Part shown: positions 39,264 to 47,862 of the stretch, in pieces
Position numbering within the stretch: the stretch's first letter is position 1
Layout of the letters: every line of letters starts with the position of its first letter
NCBI GenBank assembly: GCA_030156945.1
Contig: JASGLT010000004.1
Span: 1 to 64,000 of the forward strand
Length of the DNA stretch: 64,000 nucleotides
Direction: 5' to 3'
From: Thermococcaceae archaeon
GTDB lineage: Archaea > Methanobacteriota_B > Thermococci > Thermococcales > Thermococcaceae
Made by a program: the position numbers and the translations under genes
Notes under the pieces: generated by a model
Seen by the model: the letters and a program-made list of their open reading frames with translations, nothing else
What the model was told of the DNA's origin: nothing
Databases searched by the model: none

Positions 39264-39857
39264 ATGGTCAAGGTAGGTGTCATTGGCCTTCAGGGCGATG
39301 TCGAAGAGCACATTTGGGCGGCTAAAAAGGCCCTTGAGAACCTCGGCGTCACAGGGGATGTTATCTGGCTAAAGAAGCCGGAAGGGCTTGAGAACATCTC
39401 GGCCATCATAATTCCTGGCGGCGAGAGCACGACAATCTCAAGGCTCATGGTGAAGAACGGCCTCTTTGAACCTGTAAAGAAGCTCGGCGAGGAGGGGCTT
39501 CCAATCATGGGAACCTGCGCCGGTCTGATAATGCTCTCCAAGGAGGTTATTGGGGCAACTCCGGAGCAGAGGTTCCTCGAACTTCTCGACGTGAAGGTCA
39601 ACAGGAACGCCTACGGCAGGCAGGTGGACAGCTTTGAGGCCCCAATAAAGCTTGCCTTCAGCGACGAGCCGTTTCCTGGTGTCTTCATCCGCGCTCCCAG
39701 AATAGTAGAGCTCCTCAGCGAGAGGGTGAAGCCGATAGCCTGGCTCGGGGACAGAATCGTTGGAGTTGAGGGGGACAACATCATAGGCCTGGAGTTCCAC
39801 CCAGAGCTTACCGACGACACGAGAGTTCACGAGTACTTCCTGGGGAAGGCCCTTTGA
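39264..39857 (+). CDS. pdxT: Pyridoxal 5'-phosphate synthase glutaminase subunit PdxT
   Basis: A 197-residue class I glutamine amidotransferase that feeds ammonia to PdxS. GVIGLQGDVEEH at the start, PGGESTTISRL, nucleophile cysteine in GTCAGLIML, and the His-Glu pair in EFHPEL. GGAGGTGATAAA precedes the ATG. A T7 run (39866-39872) nine bases after the stop is a likely terminator. Confidence 0.95.
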   Translation: MVKVGVIGLQGDVEEHIWAAKKALENLGVTGDVIWLKKPEGLENISAIIIPGGESTTISRLMVKNGLFEPVKKLGEEGLPIMGTCAGLIMLSKEVIGATPEQRFLELLDVKVNRNAYGRQVDSFEAPIKLAFSDEPFPGVFIRAPRIVELLSERVKPIAWLGDRIVGVEGDNIIGLEFHPELTDDTRVHEYFLGKAL

Positions 39858-39865
39858 TTGACAAG

Positions 39866-39872
39866 TTTTTTT
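39866..39872 (+). terminator. T-rich terminator after pdxT
   Basis: Run of seven T directly after the pdxT stop, with a further T-rich stretch to about 39905, typical of archaeal termination without a hairpin. Confidence 0.45.
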
Positions 39873-39929
39873 AAATTTACACCAAAAAACTTTTTAATTT
39901 TGACTTTTTCTTGCTAAACAGGTGGTAGT

Positions 39930-41954
39930 GTGAAGAAGGTCGTCTGTCCCTACTGCGGCTTTGGCTGCAACCTTCTCGTTGACCCTGCAACCCTCAAGGT
40001 GAAACCATACAAGGGCGAGCCAAACAGGGGTAAACTCTGTCCCAAGGGCCTCTATTCCACCGAAATCGTCAAGTCCAAGGACAGACTCAAAAGGCCACTC
40101 AAGCGCGTCGGCTCCAAGATGGTTCCAATAAGCTGGGGGCAGGCTATTGGAGAGGTATCAAATGGACTTTTGGAGATAAGGGAGCTATACGGCCCCGATG
40201 CCGTTGCGTTCATTGCATCCTCAAAGGTCTCCAACGAGGAGAACTACCTGCTCCAGAAGATAGCGCGCCTCTTCGGCACGAACAACATTGACAACTGTGC
40301 AAGGCTGTGCCACGAAGCTTCTGTCCACGCCCTCAAGCTGGCCGTTGGTACTGGGGCACAGACCAACCCATATGAGGACATACCGAAGTTCAAATCCATC
40401 CTAATCTGGGGATATAACCCGGCCGAGACGCACCCAGTCGTCATGGACTATATTCTGAGGGCGAAGAAGAACGGGGCCAGGGTTATAGTGGTGGACGTGA
40501 GAGAAACGAGGAGCATGGCCTTTGCAGATTACAAGCTCGTGATAAGGCCTGGAACCGACATAGTCTTGGCCAACGCTCTCGCTCATGTCATAATCGAGGA
40601 GGAGCTCTACAACGAGGAGTTCATCAGGAGCAGGACAACTGGCTTCTCAGAGGTGAGGATGGCGGTTAAAAAGTACACTCCAGAATACGCCGAGAGGGCA
40701 GCTGGAGTTCCTGCAGAAAATATTCGGAAAGTTGCAAGGGAGTTGGCCCTGGCCGGAAGCGGGGCGGTGATGTGGGGAATGGGTTTAACACAACACGTCT
40801 CTGGAGTCGAGAACGTCTTAGCGATCATAAACCTCGCACTCCTCCTCGGTTACATCGGCGAGAGGGGCGGCCTCTACCCGATGCGCGGCCAGAACAACGT
40901 GCAGGGGGCCGCTTACATGGGTGCTCTGAGCGAGTTCTTACCCGGCTACGTCCCGCTCACCGACGGGAAGTTCAGGAAGAGAGTTGCAGGGCTCTGGGGC
41001 GTTGATGACCTCCCGACGGAGAGGGGCCTTTACCTAACCGAGCTGTGGGATGCGATAGAGAAGGGTGACGTTAGGGCCCTCTACATCGTCGGCGAGAACC
41101 CAGCTGTCAGCGAGGCAGATTTCATGAGGGTGAGGAGGGCCTTAAGGAAGCTCGACCTCCTCGTCGTCCAGGACATCTTCCCAACGAGGACGGCTCGCTA
41201 CGCCCACTATCTCCTGCCGGCTTCGGCGTTCTGCGAGAAAGCTGGAAGCTACATGAACAGCGAGAGGAGAATTCAATGGAGCGAGAAGGCCTGCGAGCCG
41301 GCATACGAGTCAAAGCCAGACTGGGAGATACTGACGATGCTGGGAAGGGCGCTCGGCCTGCCGGGCTTTAACTACACTTCCGTCGAGGAGATCACCACCG
41401 AGTACTTCAGGCTCTTCCCGGAGCTTGAGGAGAAGAGCGTTGAGGAGCTGAAGAACTCGGACGGAGTCTTTCTGCCCAAGAAGAGGCTCCACACCTGGGA
41501 GTTCGCAACGCCGAATGGAAAAGCCCGCTTTATGGCAGTTGAGTGGATACCACCCTGGGAGAGCTCCGACAGTGATTACCCCTTTGTCCTCACAACAGTC
41601 AGGCTCATTGGACACTACAACACTGGGGAGATGACACTGAGGAGCCCGTCACTTGTCAGACTCATGGGCGAGCCGAAGGCGCTGATAAGCCGCGAAGATG
41701 CCGAGAGACTCGGAATAGAGAGCGGGGACTGGGTGGAGGTAGAAACCAGGCGCGGGAAGATACGGATGAGGACGGAGATTGGGAACGTGCCCCAAGGAGT
41801 TATTGCAGTTCCATTCCACTTCAAGGCCAACAAGCTGACGAGCCATGCGCTAAACAAGGCAGGAACGCCCGAGTTCAAGTTCGCGGCGGCGAGGGTTAAG
41901 AAACTTGGCAACCCAAATGATTTAAAAAGTGTGAAGGCAAACTTCCAAATATGA
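39930..41954 (+). CDS. fdhA: Formate dehydrogenase alpha subunit-like molybdopterin oxidoreductase
   Basis: A 674-residue protein with an N-terminal [4Fe-4S] site (CPYCGFGCNLLV ... GKLCPKG) and a bis-pterin Mo/W domain. The metal ligand is a cysteine in NCARLCHEAS, where some homologs have selenocysteine; there is no in-frame TGA there. Further motifs: IWGYNPAETHPV, GMGLTQHVSGVENV, RGGLYPMRGQNNVQGA, LTTVRLIGHYNTGEMT. GTG 39930 follows GGTGGTA. There is no beta subunit or hydrogenase next to it, so the electron partner is unknown. Its stop overlaps the next gene's ATG (ATGA). Confidence 0.88.
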   Translation: MKKVVCPYCGFGCNLLVDPATLKVKPYKGEPNRGKLCPKGLYSTEIVKSKDRLKRPLKRVGSKMVPISWGQAIGEVSNGLLEIRELYGPDAVAFIASSKVSNEENYLLQKIARLFGTNNIDNCARLCHEASVHALKLAVGTGAQTNPYEDIPKFKSILIWGYNPAETHPVVMDYILRAKKNGARVIVVDVRETRSMAFADYKLVIRPGTDIVLANALAHVIIEEELYNEEFIRSRTTGFSEVRMAVKKYTPEYAERAAGVPAENIRKVARELALAGSGAVMWGMGLTQHVSGVENVLAIINLALLLGYIGERGGLYPMRGQNNVQGAAYMGALSEFLPGYVPLTDGKFRKRVAGLWGVDDLPTERGLYLTELWDAIEKGDVRALYIVGENPAVSEADFMRVRRALRKLDLLVVQDIFPTRTARYAHYLLPASAFCEKAGSYMNSERRIQWSEKACEPAYESKPDWEILTMLGRALGLPGFNYTSVEEITTEYFRLFPELEEKSVEELKNSDGVFLPKKRLHTWEFATPNGKARFMAVEWIPPWESSDSDYPFVLTTVRLIGHYNTGEMTLRSPSLVRLMGEPKALISREDAERLGIESGDWVEVETRRGKIRMRTEIGNVPQGVIAVPFHFKANKLTSHALNKAGTPEFKFAAARVKKLGNPNDLKSVKANFQI

Positions 41955-42142
41955 CCTCAAAAGAGATAGTCGCAATATATAGGGGGGACGTGATAATCCC
42001 CCTCGAGAAGCTTGATATCCCCCCAGGAGTGAAGCTTCGGATAAAGATAGAAAAAATTGAGAGCAGAGACGCTCTCAAAGAGCTTGGATACCTGAAGCTT
42101 CTCCAGGAGGGAGAGGATGCCGAGGAACTCTTTGAAATTTAA
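41951..42142 (+). CDS. Antitoxin-like protein (AF2212/DUF104-like)
   Basis: A 63-residue protein: VAIYRGDVIIPLEKLDIPPGVKLRIKIEKIE, a short strand-rich DNA-binding-like part, then an acidic helix [19 protein letters not shown]. Such proteins pair with PIN toxins; here the partner is a MazF-like toxin that overlaps its last 26 bases. Its ATG overlaps the fdhA stop by four bases, so it depends on fdhA translation or on an internal promoter. Confidence 0.75.
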   Translation: MTSKEIVAIYRGDVIIPLEKLDIPPGVKLRIKIEKIESRDALKELGYLKLLQEGEDAEELFEI

Positions 42143-42476
42143 ACAGGGAGACATAGTACTCCTTGAACTCCCCTTCACGGACTACGCAGGTAGTAAGCTT
42201 AGACCTGTTCTGGTTGTGAGTTCTAACGAGCTGAACTCCATAAGCGACGATCTGATAGTCCTGAAGATAACGAGCAAACCTCATTTCAGAGAGTTCCAGG
42301 TTGAGCTGACCCAGAACGACCTAACCATAGGCAGACTCAAAAAGAAGAGCTTTATAGACTGCTCTTCCGTTTTTACAGTTGAAAAGTCATTGGTCATTAA
42401 GAAAATAGCTGGGCTTAGGAATGAAAAGCTCGAAGAAGTCAAAAGGGCCCTTAAGAGGACTTTTGAGATAGACTAA
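42117..42476 (+). CDS. mazF: MazF/PemK-type toxin (mRNA endonuclease)
   Basis: A 119-residue protein with the MazF barrel: [30 protein letters not shown], then [40 protein letters not shown]. It should cut mRNA when not bound by the antitoxin encoded just before. The GGGAGAGG site is inside the antitoxin gene. Convergent with purF, with a four-base overlap at 42473-42476. Confidence 0.82.
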   Translation: MPRNSLKFKQGDIVLLELPFTDYAGSKLRPVLVVSSNELNSISDDLIVLKITSKPHFREFQVELTQNDLTIGRLKKKSFIDCSSVFTVEKSLVIKKIAGLRNEKLEEVKRALKRTFEID

Positions 42477-43822
42477 AACCTGAACGCCCACTCCGGGTAC
42501 TCCCCGGTGAGGCAAGCCAGGCAGAGGTCTTTCTTGCCAACGGCCCTGATAAGACCCTCAACGCTCAAATAGGCGAGACTGTCGGCACCTATCGCTTCCC
42601 TCACCTTCTCGACGCTCCCGAAGGCAGCTATAAGCTCGTGCCTCGTCGGGATGTCTATGCCCATGTAGCAGGGGTGCCTTATAGGCGGCGACGCTATTCT
42701 CACGTGCACTTCCTTCGCTCCCGCTTTCCTCAGAAGGGAGACTATTCTCCTCATGGTGGTTCCGCGGACTATGGAGTCGTCCACGAGAACGACCCTTTTG
42801 TCCCTGATTACCCCCTTCACAGGGGAAAGCTTTAGCTTTACCTTAAGCTCCCTGTAGAACTGGCCTGGAGTTATGAAAGTCCTCCCGATGTAGCGGTTCT
42901 TTATCAGCCCCTCCGAGTAGGGAATCCCGCTCTCCATCGAAAAACCCAGCGCGGCTGCCCTCCCAGAGTCGGGAACCGCTATCACAACGTCGGCATCGGC
43001 GGGACTTTCCCTAGCCAGTTCCCTCCCCATCCTAACCCTCGCCCGATAGACGTTCACACCATCCAGGGTGCTGTCTGGCCGGGCGAAGTAGATGTACTCG
43101 AAGACGCAGTGGTGGTGTCTCTCCTTTGTCAGAATCCTGCTCTCCACATCCTTTTCAGAAAGAAGAAAAACCTCACCGGGCCGAACGTCCCTTATTTCCC
43201 CGCCCTCAGTCTCGTCAACGAAGAGCCTTAAAGCTGAGTCCTCGCTCGCGAAGTAGTGGCCGTCTCCAATTCCATAGCTCAGCGGCCTGAAGCCGACTGG
43301 ATCCCTTGCGACGAGGATTTTACCATCAAAGAGCAGAGCAACGGAGTAGGCCCCCTTAACCTCGCTAAACACTCTCCCCATGGCCTCAAACTCGTCGCCA
43401 GTCTCATTCAGGTGCCAGAGAAACGAAATCCCAAGAAGCTCGGAGTCGACGGATTGGTGAAATTTAACCCCCTTATTCTCATACCTCTTTCTCAGGGGGA
43501 GAAAGTTCGTGAGGGTGCCGTTGTGGGCAACTGCTATCCTCTTCCCACAGCACTCCGTTTCAAGAGGCTGGGTCTCGGTGAGGGAGCCGGATGTGGAGTA
43601 GCGGACGTGACCGATTGCAAGGCTGGAGCGGAGAGAGGAGAGGGTTTTCCCATTGAAAACGTCCTGGACAAGTCCCCTGCCAGCAACGGTTCTTATTTTG
43701 TGCTTCCAGACGCTTATTCCAGCACTCTCCTGGCCGCGGTGCTGGAGGGCTATGAGGGCGTAGTATGCTTTCTTCGGCGCGTTCTCTGAGAGTGCTGCAA
43801 AGACCCCGCACTTTTCGCGCAT
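42473..43822 (-). CDS. purF: Amidophosphoribosyltransferase PurF
   Basis: A 449-residue enzyme making phosphoribosylamine from PRPP and glutamine, the first purine step. The start [13 protein letters not shown] shows a four-residue propeptide before the catalytic cysteine Cys5. Cysteines in [17 protein letters not shown] and [11 protein letters not shown] fit the [4Fe-4S] form of the enzyme; the PRPP loop is [19 protein letters not shown] 43822 follows GGTGATAGC; a GTG three codons upstream overlaps that site. Divergent from purC, across a region with pur-type repeats. Confidence 0.93.
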   Translation of the reverse strand: MREKCGVFAALSENAPKKAYYALIALQHRGQESAGISVWKHKIRTVAGRGLVQDVFNGKTLSSLRSSLAIGHVRYSTSGSLTETQPLETECCGKRIAVAHNGTLTNFLPLRKRYENKGVKFHQSVDSELLGISFLWHLNETGDEFEAMGRVFSEVKGAYSVALLFDGKILVARDPVGFRPLSYGIGDGHYFASEDSALRLFVDETEGGEIRDVRPGEVFLLSEKDVESRILTKERHHHCVFEYIYFARPDSTLDGVNVYRARVRMGRELARESPADADVVIAVPDSGRAAALGFSMESGIPYSEGLIKNRYIGRTFITPGQFYRELKVKLKLSPVKGVIRDKRVVLVDDSIVRGTTMRRIVSLLRKAGAKEVHVRIASPPIRHPCYMGIDIPTRHELIAAFGSVEKVREAIGADSLAYLSVEGLIRAVGKKDLCLACLTGEYPEWAFRF

Positions 43823-43855
43823 TGCTATCACCGGGCACCTTCTTGGAAGGAGTTT

Positions 43856-43915
43856 TTGATTTAAACGTGCTAATTTAAACGTTTCATGCGGTAGTTTTTT
43901 GCAGATTCGAGTTTA
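43856..43915 (-). promoter_or_regulatory. Weak pur-box pair in front of purF
   Basis: Two 5-8-5 elements on the plus strand, TTGAT...GCTAA (43856-43873) and TTTGC...GTTTA (43898-43915), again start 42 bases apart, as in the purC, purD, purS and purT promoters. The match to the consensus is poor, so this is tentative. Confidence 0.3.
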
Positions 43916-43932
43916 AAAACTTTGCCCATTGA

Positions 43933-43992
43933 TTGACACTTTAATGGCAAAAAATTCTTAAAAAGAACAAGCTTTTTACATAAAAATGGTGA
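43933..43992 (+). promoter_or_regulatory. purC promoter with paired 18-bp pur boxes
   Basis: Upstream box TTGAC-ACTTTAAT-GGCAA (43933-43950), box A CTTAAAAA (43957-43964), downstream box TTTAC-ATAAAAAT-GGTGA (43975-43992). The two boxes start exactly 42 bases apart. The downstream box covers the expected start of transcription and ends in the ribosome binding site GGTGA. The 20 bases 43973-43992 are identical to 50939-50958 in front of purD. Confidence 0.7.
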
Positions 43993-43997
43993 TTGGT

Positions 43998-44705
43998 GTG
44001 GATGTCTACGAAGGAAAGGCCAAGAAGATAATCCCCCTCGATGACGACAAGGTCGTTATGGAGTTCAAGGACGACGCAACCGCTTTTAATGGTGAGAAGA
44101 AGGCCCAATTCAGAGGAAAGGGCTGGCTCAACGCCCAGATAAGCGCCCACCTCTTCAGGGTTCTTGAGGAGAACGGCGTTAAGACCCACTTCATTGGGGT
44201 TGCCGGGGACAACAGGCTCATAGTCGAGAGGCTGAAGATGTATCCCCTTGAGGTCGTGGTGAGGAACGTCGTCGCTGGAAGTCTAAAGAAGCGCCTCCCG
44301 CTTGAGGAGGGTACAAGACTCCCGGAGCCGATAATAGAGCTCTACTACAAGAACGACGACCTTGGAGACCCCATGATAAACCAGTACCACGCAAAATTGC
44401 TGGGCATAAGCGAAGCCGAGCTTAAGGAGATGGAAATGACGGCCCTCAAGGTGAACGATGTCCTGAGAAAGTACTTCGCCGAGCGCGGGATAATCCTGGT
44501 TGACTTCAAGCTGGAGTTCGGAAAGAACGCGAGGGGCGAGATAGTCCTCGGCGACGAGATAAGCCCCGACACCTGCCGCTTCTGGGACGCGGAAACCAAG
44601 GAGAGCCTCGACAAGGACGTCTTCCGTTTCGACAAGGGCGACCTCATCTCGGCCTACGAGAGGCTATACGAGAGGATCACCGGCGAAGCTCCCGCTCGTA
44701 GGTAA
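43998..44705 (+). CDS. purC: Phosphoribosylaminoimidazole-succinocarboxamide synthase PurC
   Basis: A SAICAR synthetase of 235 residues (VDVYEGKAKKIIPLDDDK, DDATAFNGEKKAQF, PLEVVVRNVVAGSLKKRLPLEEG, LVDFKLEFGKNARGEIVLGDEISPDTCRFWD). I place the start at GTG 43998, five bases after GGTGA; the ATG at 43986 would lie inside the regulatory box and before the binding site, and would add only MVIG. It is transcribed from the paired pur-box promoter just upstream. The 3' end overlaps a small gene on the other strand. Confidence 0.92.
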   Translation: MDVYEGKAKKIIPLDDDKVVMEFKDDATAFNGEKKAQFRGKGWLNAQISAHLFRVLEENGVKTHFIGVAGDNRLIVERLKMYPLEVVVRNVVAGSLKKRLPLEEGTRLPEPIIELYYKNDDLGDPMINQYHAKLLGISEAELKEMEMTALKVNDVLRKYFAERGIILVDFKLEFGKNARGEIVLGDEISPDTCRFWDAETKESLDKDVFRFDKGDLISAYERLYERITGEAPARR

Positions 44706-44841
44706 TCATGACGGTGTAGCAGCCCTTATCGTCCTCTTTTATCTCCACTATCTTCAGGCCAGTGCCGTACTCCTCAACGGCCTTTCTCACAAGGTCTGGA
44801 AGCTCCTCGAGGAATGCCTTCTTTCTGATCGTCAGCTCCAT
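44677..44841 (-). CDS. Small hypothetical protein, 54 residues
   Basis: Reads MELTIRKKAFLEELPDLVRK in the first part, then an amphipathic strand segment LKIVEIKEDDKGCYTVMITYE. ATG 44841 has GGTGGTCCC just upstream, and codon use is normal for the genome, so I believe it is a real gene. It overlaps the 3' end of purC tail to tail by 29 bases. No family recognised. Confidence 0.65.
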   Translation of the reverse strand: MELTIRKKAFLEELPDLVRKAVEEYGTGLKIVEIKEDDKGCYTVMITYERELRR

Positions 44842-44854
44842 GGGACCACCAACC

Positions 44855-46036
44855 TTATTCGATAAATTGTTGTAACGCAGTATTCTTCAAATAGTCATGT
44901 ATCTCTGTGAATTTCTCAGAGGGTAACCCTATATTGAACCAACGTTTGGTATCTATCAGTTTTTTGGACTCAAGTGTCACTATTTCTGAATCTGGCTTGA
45001 ATATCAATTTGCAATCAAATACAGCGTATAATTCTACGATATTCTTTATTAGAAGTTCCTTCAGACTCCATTCTAATGCAGTACTATTTTTTAGTTGCTC
45101 TTGAGATGATCGAGAATTTTCAAGTAGTGGACTTAATTGTTTTATGGTTTCTGACAATCGCTTTGAGTATGTTTTGATTTCCTTAACAACTTCCGTTATT
45201 GGTGATTGTAGAGTGTCTTGCTCTACAGCAGCATATCGGTTACTGAGTTCTTCTGACGGGCCATTTTTATCTTTATCTTGCTTATTTGGAGTATTTTGGA
45301 CAATCTTTTCTGTGATATATAAAATGCCCCTAGTCCAAGCAACTAGCACTTTAAATATTGTATCTCTGTCCTCTATATACACTCTTTTCCCACTTATTAC
45401 TGGAGACACAGGTATTATTTGTGACCTCTCTGGTGTTGCAGGTAAGAGCAAGTACTTGATTTCCATTATCAGCTCTTCAAGATCTTCTCTCGAATTTGCA
45501 AGAAGTAGTTCTAAATCTTCGTTCTCTAATTTAAGTAAAAGACCGTCAAAGATGAAATCAATATCAGAAACTGCAGCCAGCGTTTTAGGAGTTCCAAAAA
45601 TGGCACTTTCACTATCAAGTTTTTGGGAATGCTTAAGATACCTTAACATTTCTTTTATTGACACCGAAATGGATTCCAAGAAGATACGTGCTTGAGAAGG
45701 AAGGTATTTTTCAAAAGTTCTATAGTTGAGCTTGTAAAAATTCCTCGAATACATTATGCTCAGTTTGGTAATCATGCCATAGTACATCTTATGCATCCTA
45801 TACACACTCTCTATTATCCTCGTATCAAGATTAATATCATTAGATAACTCTTGATGGTGTCTTACCAAAAAGTCAGCATAAATCTCGCTTAATGTTTGTA
45901 CGAGATCCTCAATAATCTCGGGGGGAATTGCTGAAGCTGAATTAGTATGTTCCATGTTGTTTACCACTGTGTCAATAACTTCAAGTGTTTGGCTTAATCT
46001 CAGGATATCTTTAGAAAAATCAGTAGTTTCATTCAT
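44855..46036 (-). CDS. Helical protein of unknown function, second gene of an AT-rich module
   Basis: A 393-residue, largely alpha-helical protein without signal peptide or membrane segment, rich in Ser, Asn, Lys and Ile (MNETTDFSKDILRLSQTLEV, LVQTLSEIYADFLVRHHQEL, LKNTALQQFIE at the end). I recognise no motif or family. It overlaps the preceding membrane gene by eight bases. Base composition is clearly unlike the neighbours: bases 45001-45060 contain only 16 G or C. This, and its position inside a purine gene cluster, suggests horizontal arrival. Confidence 0.6.
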   Translation of the reverse strand: MNETTDFSKDILRLSQTLEVIDTVVNNMEHTNSASAIPPEIIEDLVQTLSEIYADFLVRHHQELSNDINLDTRIIESVYRMHKMYYGMITKLSIMYSRNFYKLNYRTFEKYLPSQARIFLESISVSIKEMLRYLKHSQKLDSESAIFGTPKTLAAVSDIDFIFDGLLLKLENEDLELLLANSREDLEELIMEIKYLLLPATPERSQIIPVSPVISGKRVYIEDRDTIFKVLVAWTRGILYITEKIVQNTPNKQDKDKNGPSEELSNRYAAVEQDTLQSPITEVVKEIKTYSKRLSETIKQLSPLLENSRSSQEQLKNSTALEWSLKELLIKNIVELYAVFDCKLIFKPDSEIVTLESKKLIDTKRWFNIGLPSEKFTEIHDYLKNTALQQFIE

Positions 46037-46685
46037 AGGATATTTTTTTAAGTAACTTTAAAAACCGTATTAAAACGTCCCTTGAGTCATATATTAATGT
46101 TGCGTCTTTTAAAGAAATCACCAGTAGCTCAGACATGCCCTTAAATTCTTCAAATATCTCCTGAAATGACTTGTAACTATTTTTGTCTCCCAGCTTTTTT
46201 TCAACGATCCATTTGGCAAGTTTAGATGGAGTAACTGACATGACTTCTATTAAATGCTTGTAAATCACGTATAACAAAAGACCAGACACCAAAAACTCAA
46301 CGAATAATCCAGTTTTAAGAATAAACTCATATGAAAACTCAATCATCGGTATATCAGGATAATTTGGAAACAGTATAAGAGCAACAGAAGCGATACCCAT
46401 TAAAGTGAACAATGGAAGAATGTACTCTTTGACTCTATCAATTGCAAATTGGAGGCCACTACGACCATATTTAGAGTGCAAATAGGATGAATAAAAGGCA
46501 AATGGAATAGCGATTAACGCGGCAAATGACTGAATTAATGCACTCCCAAGATATTTTAGTGTATCAGACTCTACTAATTCTCCAACATTTGGAACAATAA
46601 GAGCACTGATGGATATTAGGATTACAACACTAACCACCAGCACGTCTTGTTTTTCTCTAATTGACTTGAGAATTTTGAGATCCAT
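46029..46685 (-). CDS. Four-segment membrane protein, first gene of an AT-rich module
   Basis: A 218-residue protein with four likely membrane segments: VLVVSVVILISISALIVPNV (about 15-34), LGSALIQSFAALIAIPFAFY (46-65), ILPLFTLMGIASVALILFP (88-106) and FVEFLVSGLLLYVIY (about 127-142), then a soluble C-terminal helical part of about 75 residues. No known family recognised. GGGAGTAT precedes the ATG; CTTTTATTAA (minus strand, about 46722-46713) is the likely box A. AT-rich like its partner. Confidence 0.6.
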   Translation of the reverse strand: MDLKILKSIREKQDVLVVSVVILISISALIVPNVGELVESDTLKYLGSALIQSFAALIAIPFAFYSSYLHSKYGRSGLQFAIDRVKEYILPLFTLMGIASVALILFPNYPDIPMIEFSYEFILKTGLFVEFLVSGLLLYVIYKHLIEVMSVTPSKLAKWIVEKKLGDKNSYKSFQEIFEEFKGMSELLVISLKDATLIYDSRDVLIRFLKLLKKISYE

Positions 46686-46740
46686 ATACTCCCAGTTTAA
46701 GTTGAAAATTAATAAAAGTATCGATAAGCCCGAGAATGAT

Positions 46741-47745
46741 TTAGAGCTTTACTCCGTAGTTCTCGACCCTTATTCCGGGCTCCTCCACGACCCTTCCGAG
46801 CTCGAAGCTCTCGAAGTGTCTGTTTAGGAGCTCGAGGGCCTCTTCCTTTCCCTCCTGCGGGACAACGGCAACCATCCCGACGCCCATGTTGAAAACACGG
46901 AACATCTCCTCAAGAGGGACACCGTTATCGTGAATGAACCTGAAGATTCCCTCAATAGGCGGCATCTCCATGGAGAAGCCATAGGGAGTAAGGCGCTTGA
47001 GGTTGAGAAGGCCGCCACCTGTAATGTGTGCCAAGCCGTGCACCTCAACCTTTTCGATTAGCTCAAGGACGGCCCTAACGTAAATCCTTGTAGGTTCGAG
47101 GAGCCACTCCCAGAGCTTCTTCCCTTCGTAATCGTAGTCGAGACCGTACTTTGGAATGAGGAGCTTTCTCGCGAGAGTAAGACCGTTGGAGTGTATCCCC
47201 GAGCTCGAAATTCCGATGACTGCATCGCCGGGTCTTATCTTCTCGCCCGTAATCAACCTCCCCTTCTCAACGACTCCGATGGCCGTTCCAGCCAGATCAA
47301 AGCCGTTGATTAGATCAGGCATCACAGCGGTCTCTCCACCAACGATGGCTATTCCAGCTTGCCTTGCCCCCTCGTAGAGGCCCTTCGCTATCCCCTCGAA
47401 CACTCTTTCATCAGGCTCTCTAACGGCCAGATAGTCGACCAAAGCAACGGGCTCGGCCCCAACGCAGAGCAGGTCGTTCACGTTCATCGCTATCATGTCT
47501 ATTCCTATCGTGTCGAACTTCCCGACGGCTTCAGCCACTAAAACCTTCGTCCCTACTCCGTCTGTTGTCATGGCAAGATAGAAGTCGCCAAAGTCCATTA
47601 AGGCCGCGTAGTGGCCGAGGTCTTCGGCCGGTTCTCCAATCTTGCCCCTCCTGAACTCGAAAGTTCTCTTGGCAAGCGAGATTATGCTTTTCAAGGCCTT
47701 CGAAGTCTTTTCATCATCAACTCCCGCCTGAGCGTAGGTCAGCAT
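46741..47745 (-). CDS. purM: Phosphoribosylformylglycinamidine cyclo-ligase PurM
   Basis: A 334-residue AIR synthetase ([102 protein letters not shown]). ATG 47745 follows GGTGGTGCTC. It is divergent from purT, and the 120-base gap between them holds one pair of pur boxes that could serve both. Confidence 0.94.
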   Translation of the reverse strand: MLTYAQAGVDDEKTSKALKSIISLAKRTFEFRRGKIGEPAEDLGHYAALMDFGDFYLAMTTDGVGTKVLVAEAVGKFDTIGIDMIAMNVNDLLCVGAEPVALVDYLAVREPDERVFEGIAKGLYEGARQAGIAIVGGETAVMPDLINGFDLAGTAIGVVEKGRLITGEKIRPGDAVIGISSSGIHSNGLTLARKLLIPKYGLDYDYEGKKLWEWLLEPTRIYVRAVLELIEKVEVHGLAHITGGGLLNLKRLTPYGFSMEMPPIEGIFRFIHDNGVPLEEMFRVFNMGVGMVAVVPQEGKEEALELLNRHFESFELGRVVEEPGIRVENYGVKL

Positions 47746-47785
47746 GAGCACCACCGATGGGAGTTGGAGAAACGGCTTAAAAGGT

Positions 47786-47845
47786 TTGTCATTTTTATGA
47801 CTAAAAAGGCTTAAATATTTTGAATTTTAAACATTTAAACGTCAA
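47786..47845. promoter_or_regulatory. Divergent purT/purM control region with paired pur boxes
   Basis: Box 1 TTGTC-ATTTTTAT-GACTA (47786-47803), box A CTTAAATA for purT (47810-47817), box 2 TAAAC-ATTTAAAC-GTCAA (47828-47845). Starts are exactly 42 bases apart. On the minus strand the same pair is correctly arranged for purM (TTGAC...GTTTA first). One pair therefore probably controls both genes. Confidence 0.65.
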
Positions 47846-47862
47846 AACAAGAGGTGGTGCTC

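Noticed and set aside
40300-40330. Selenocysteine codon in fdhA
   Set aside because: The position of the metal ligand (RLCHE) is an ordinary TGC cysteine codon; there is no in-frame TGA.
43986-43988. ATG as the start of purC
   Set aside because: It lies inside the downstream pur box and before the GGTGA binding site; GTG 43998 has correct spacing. The same reasoning excludes ATG 50952 for purD.
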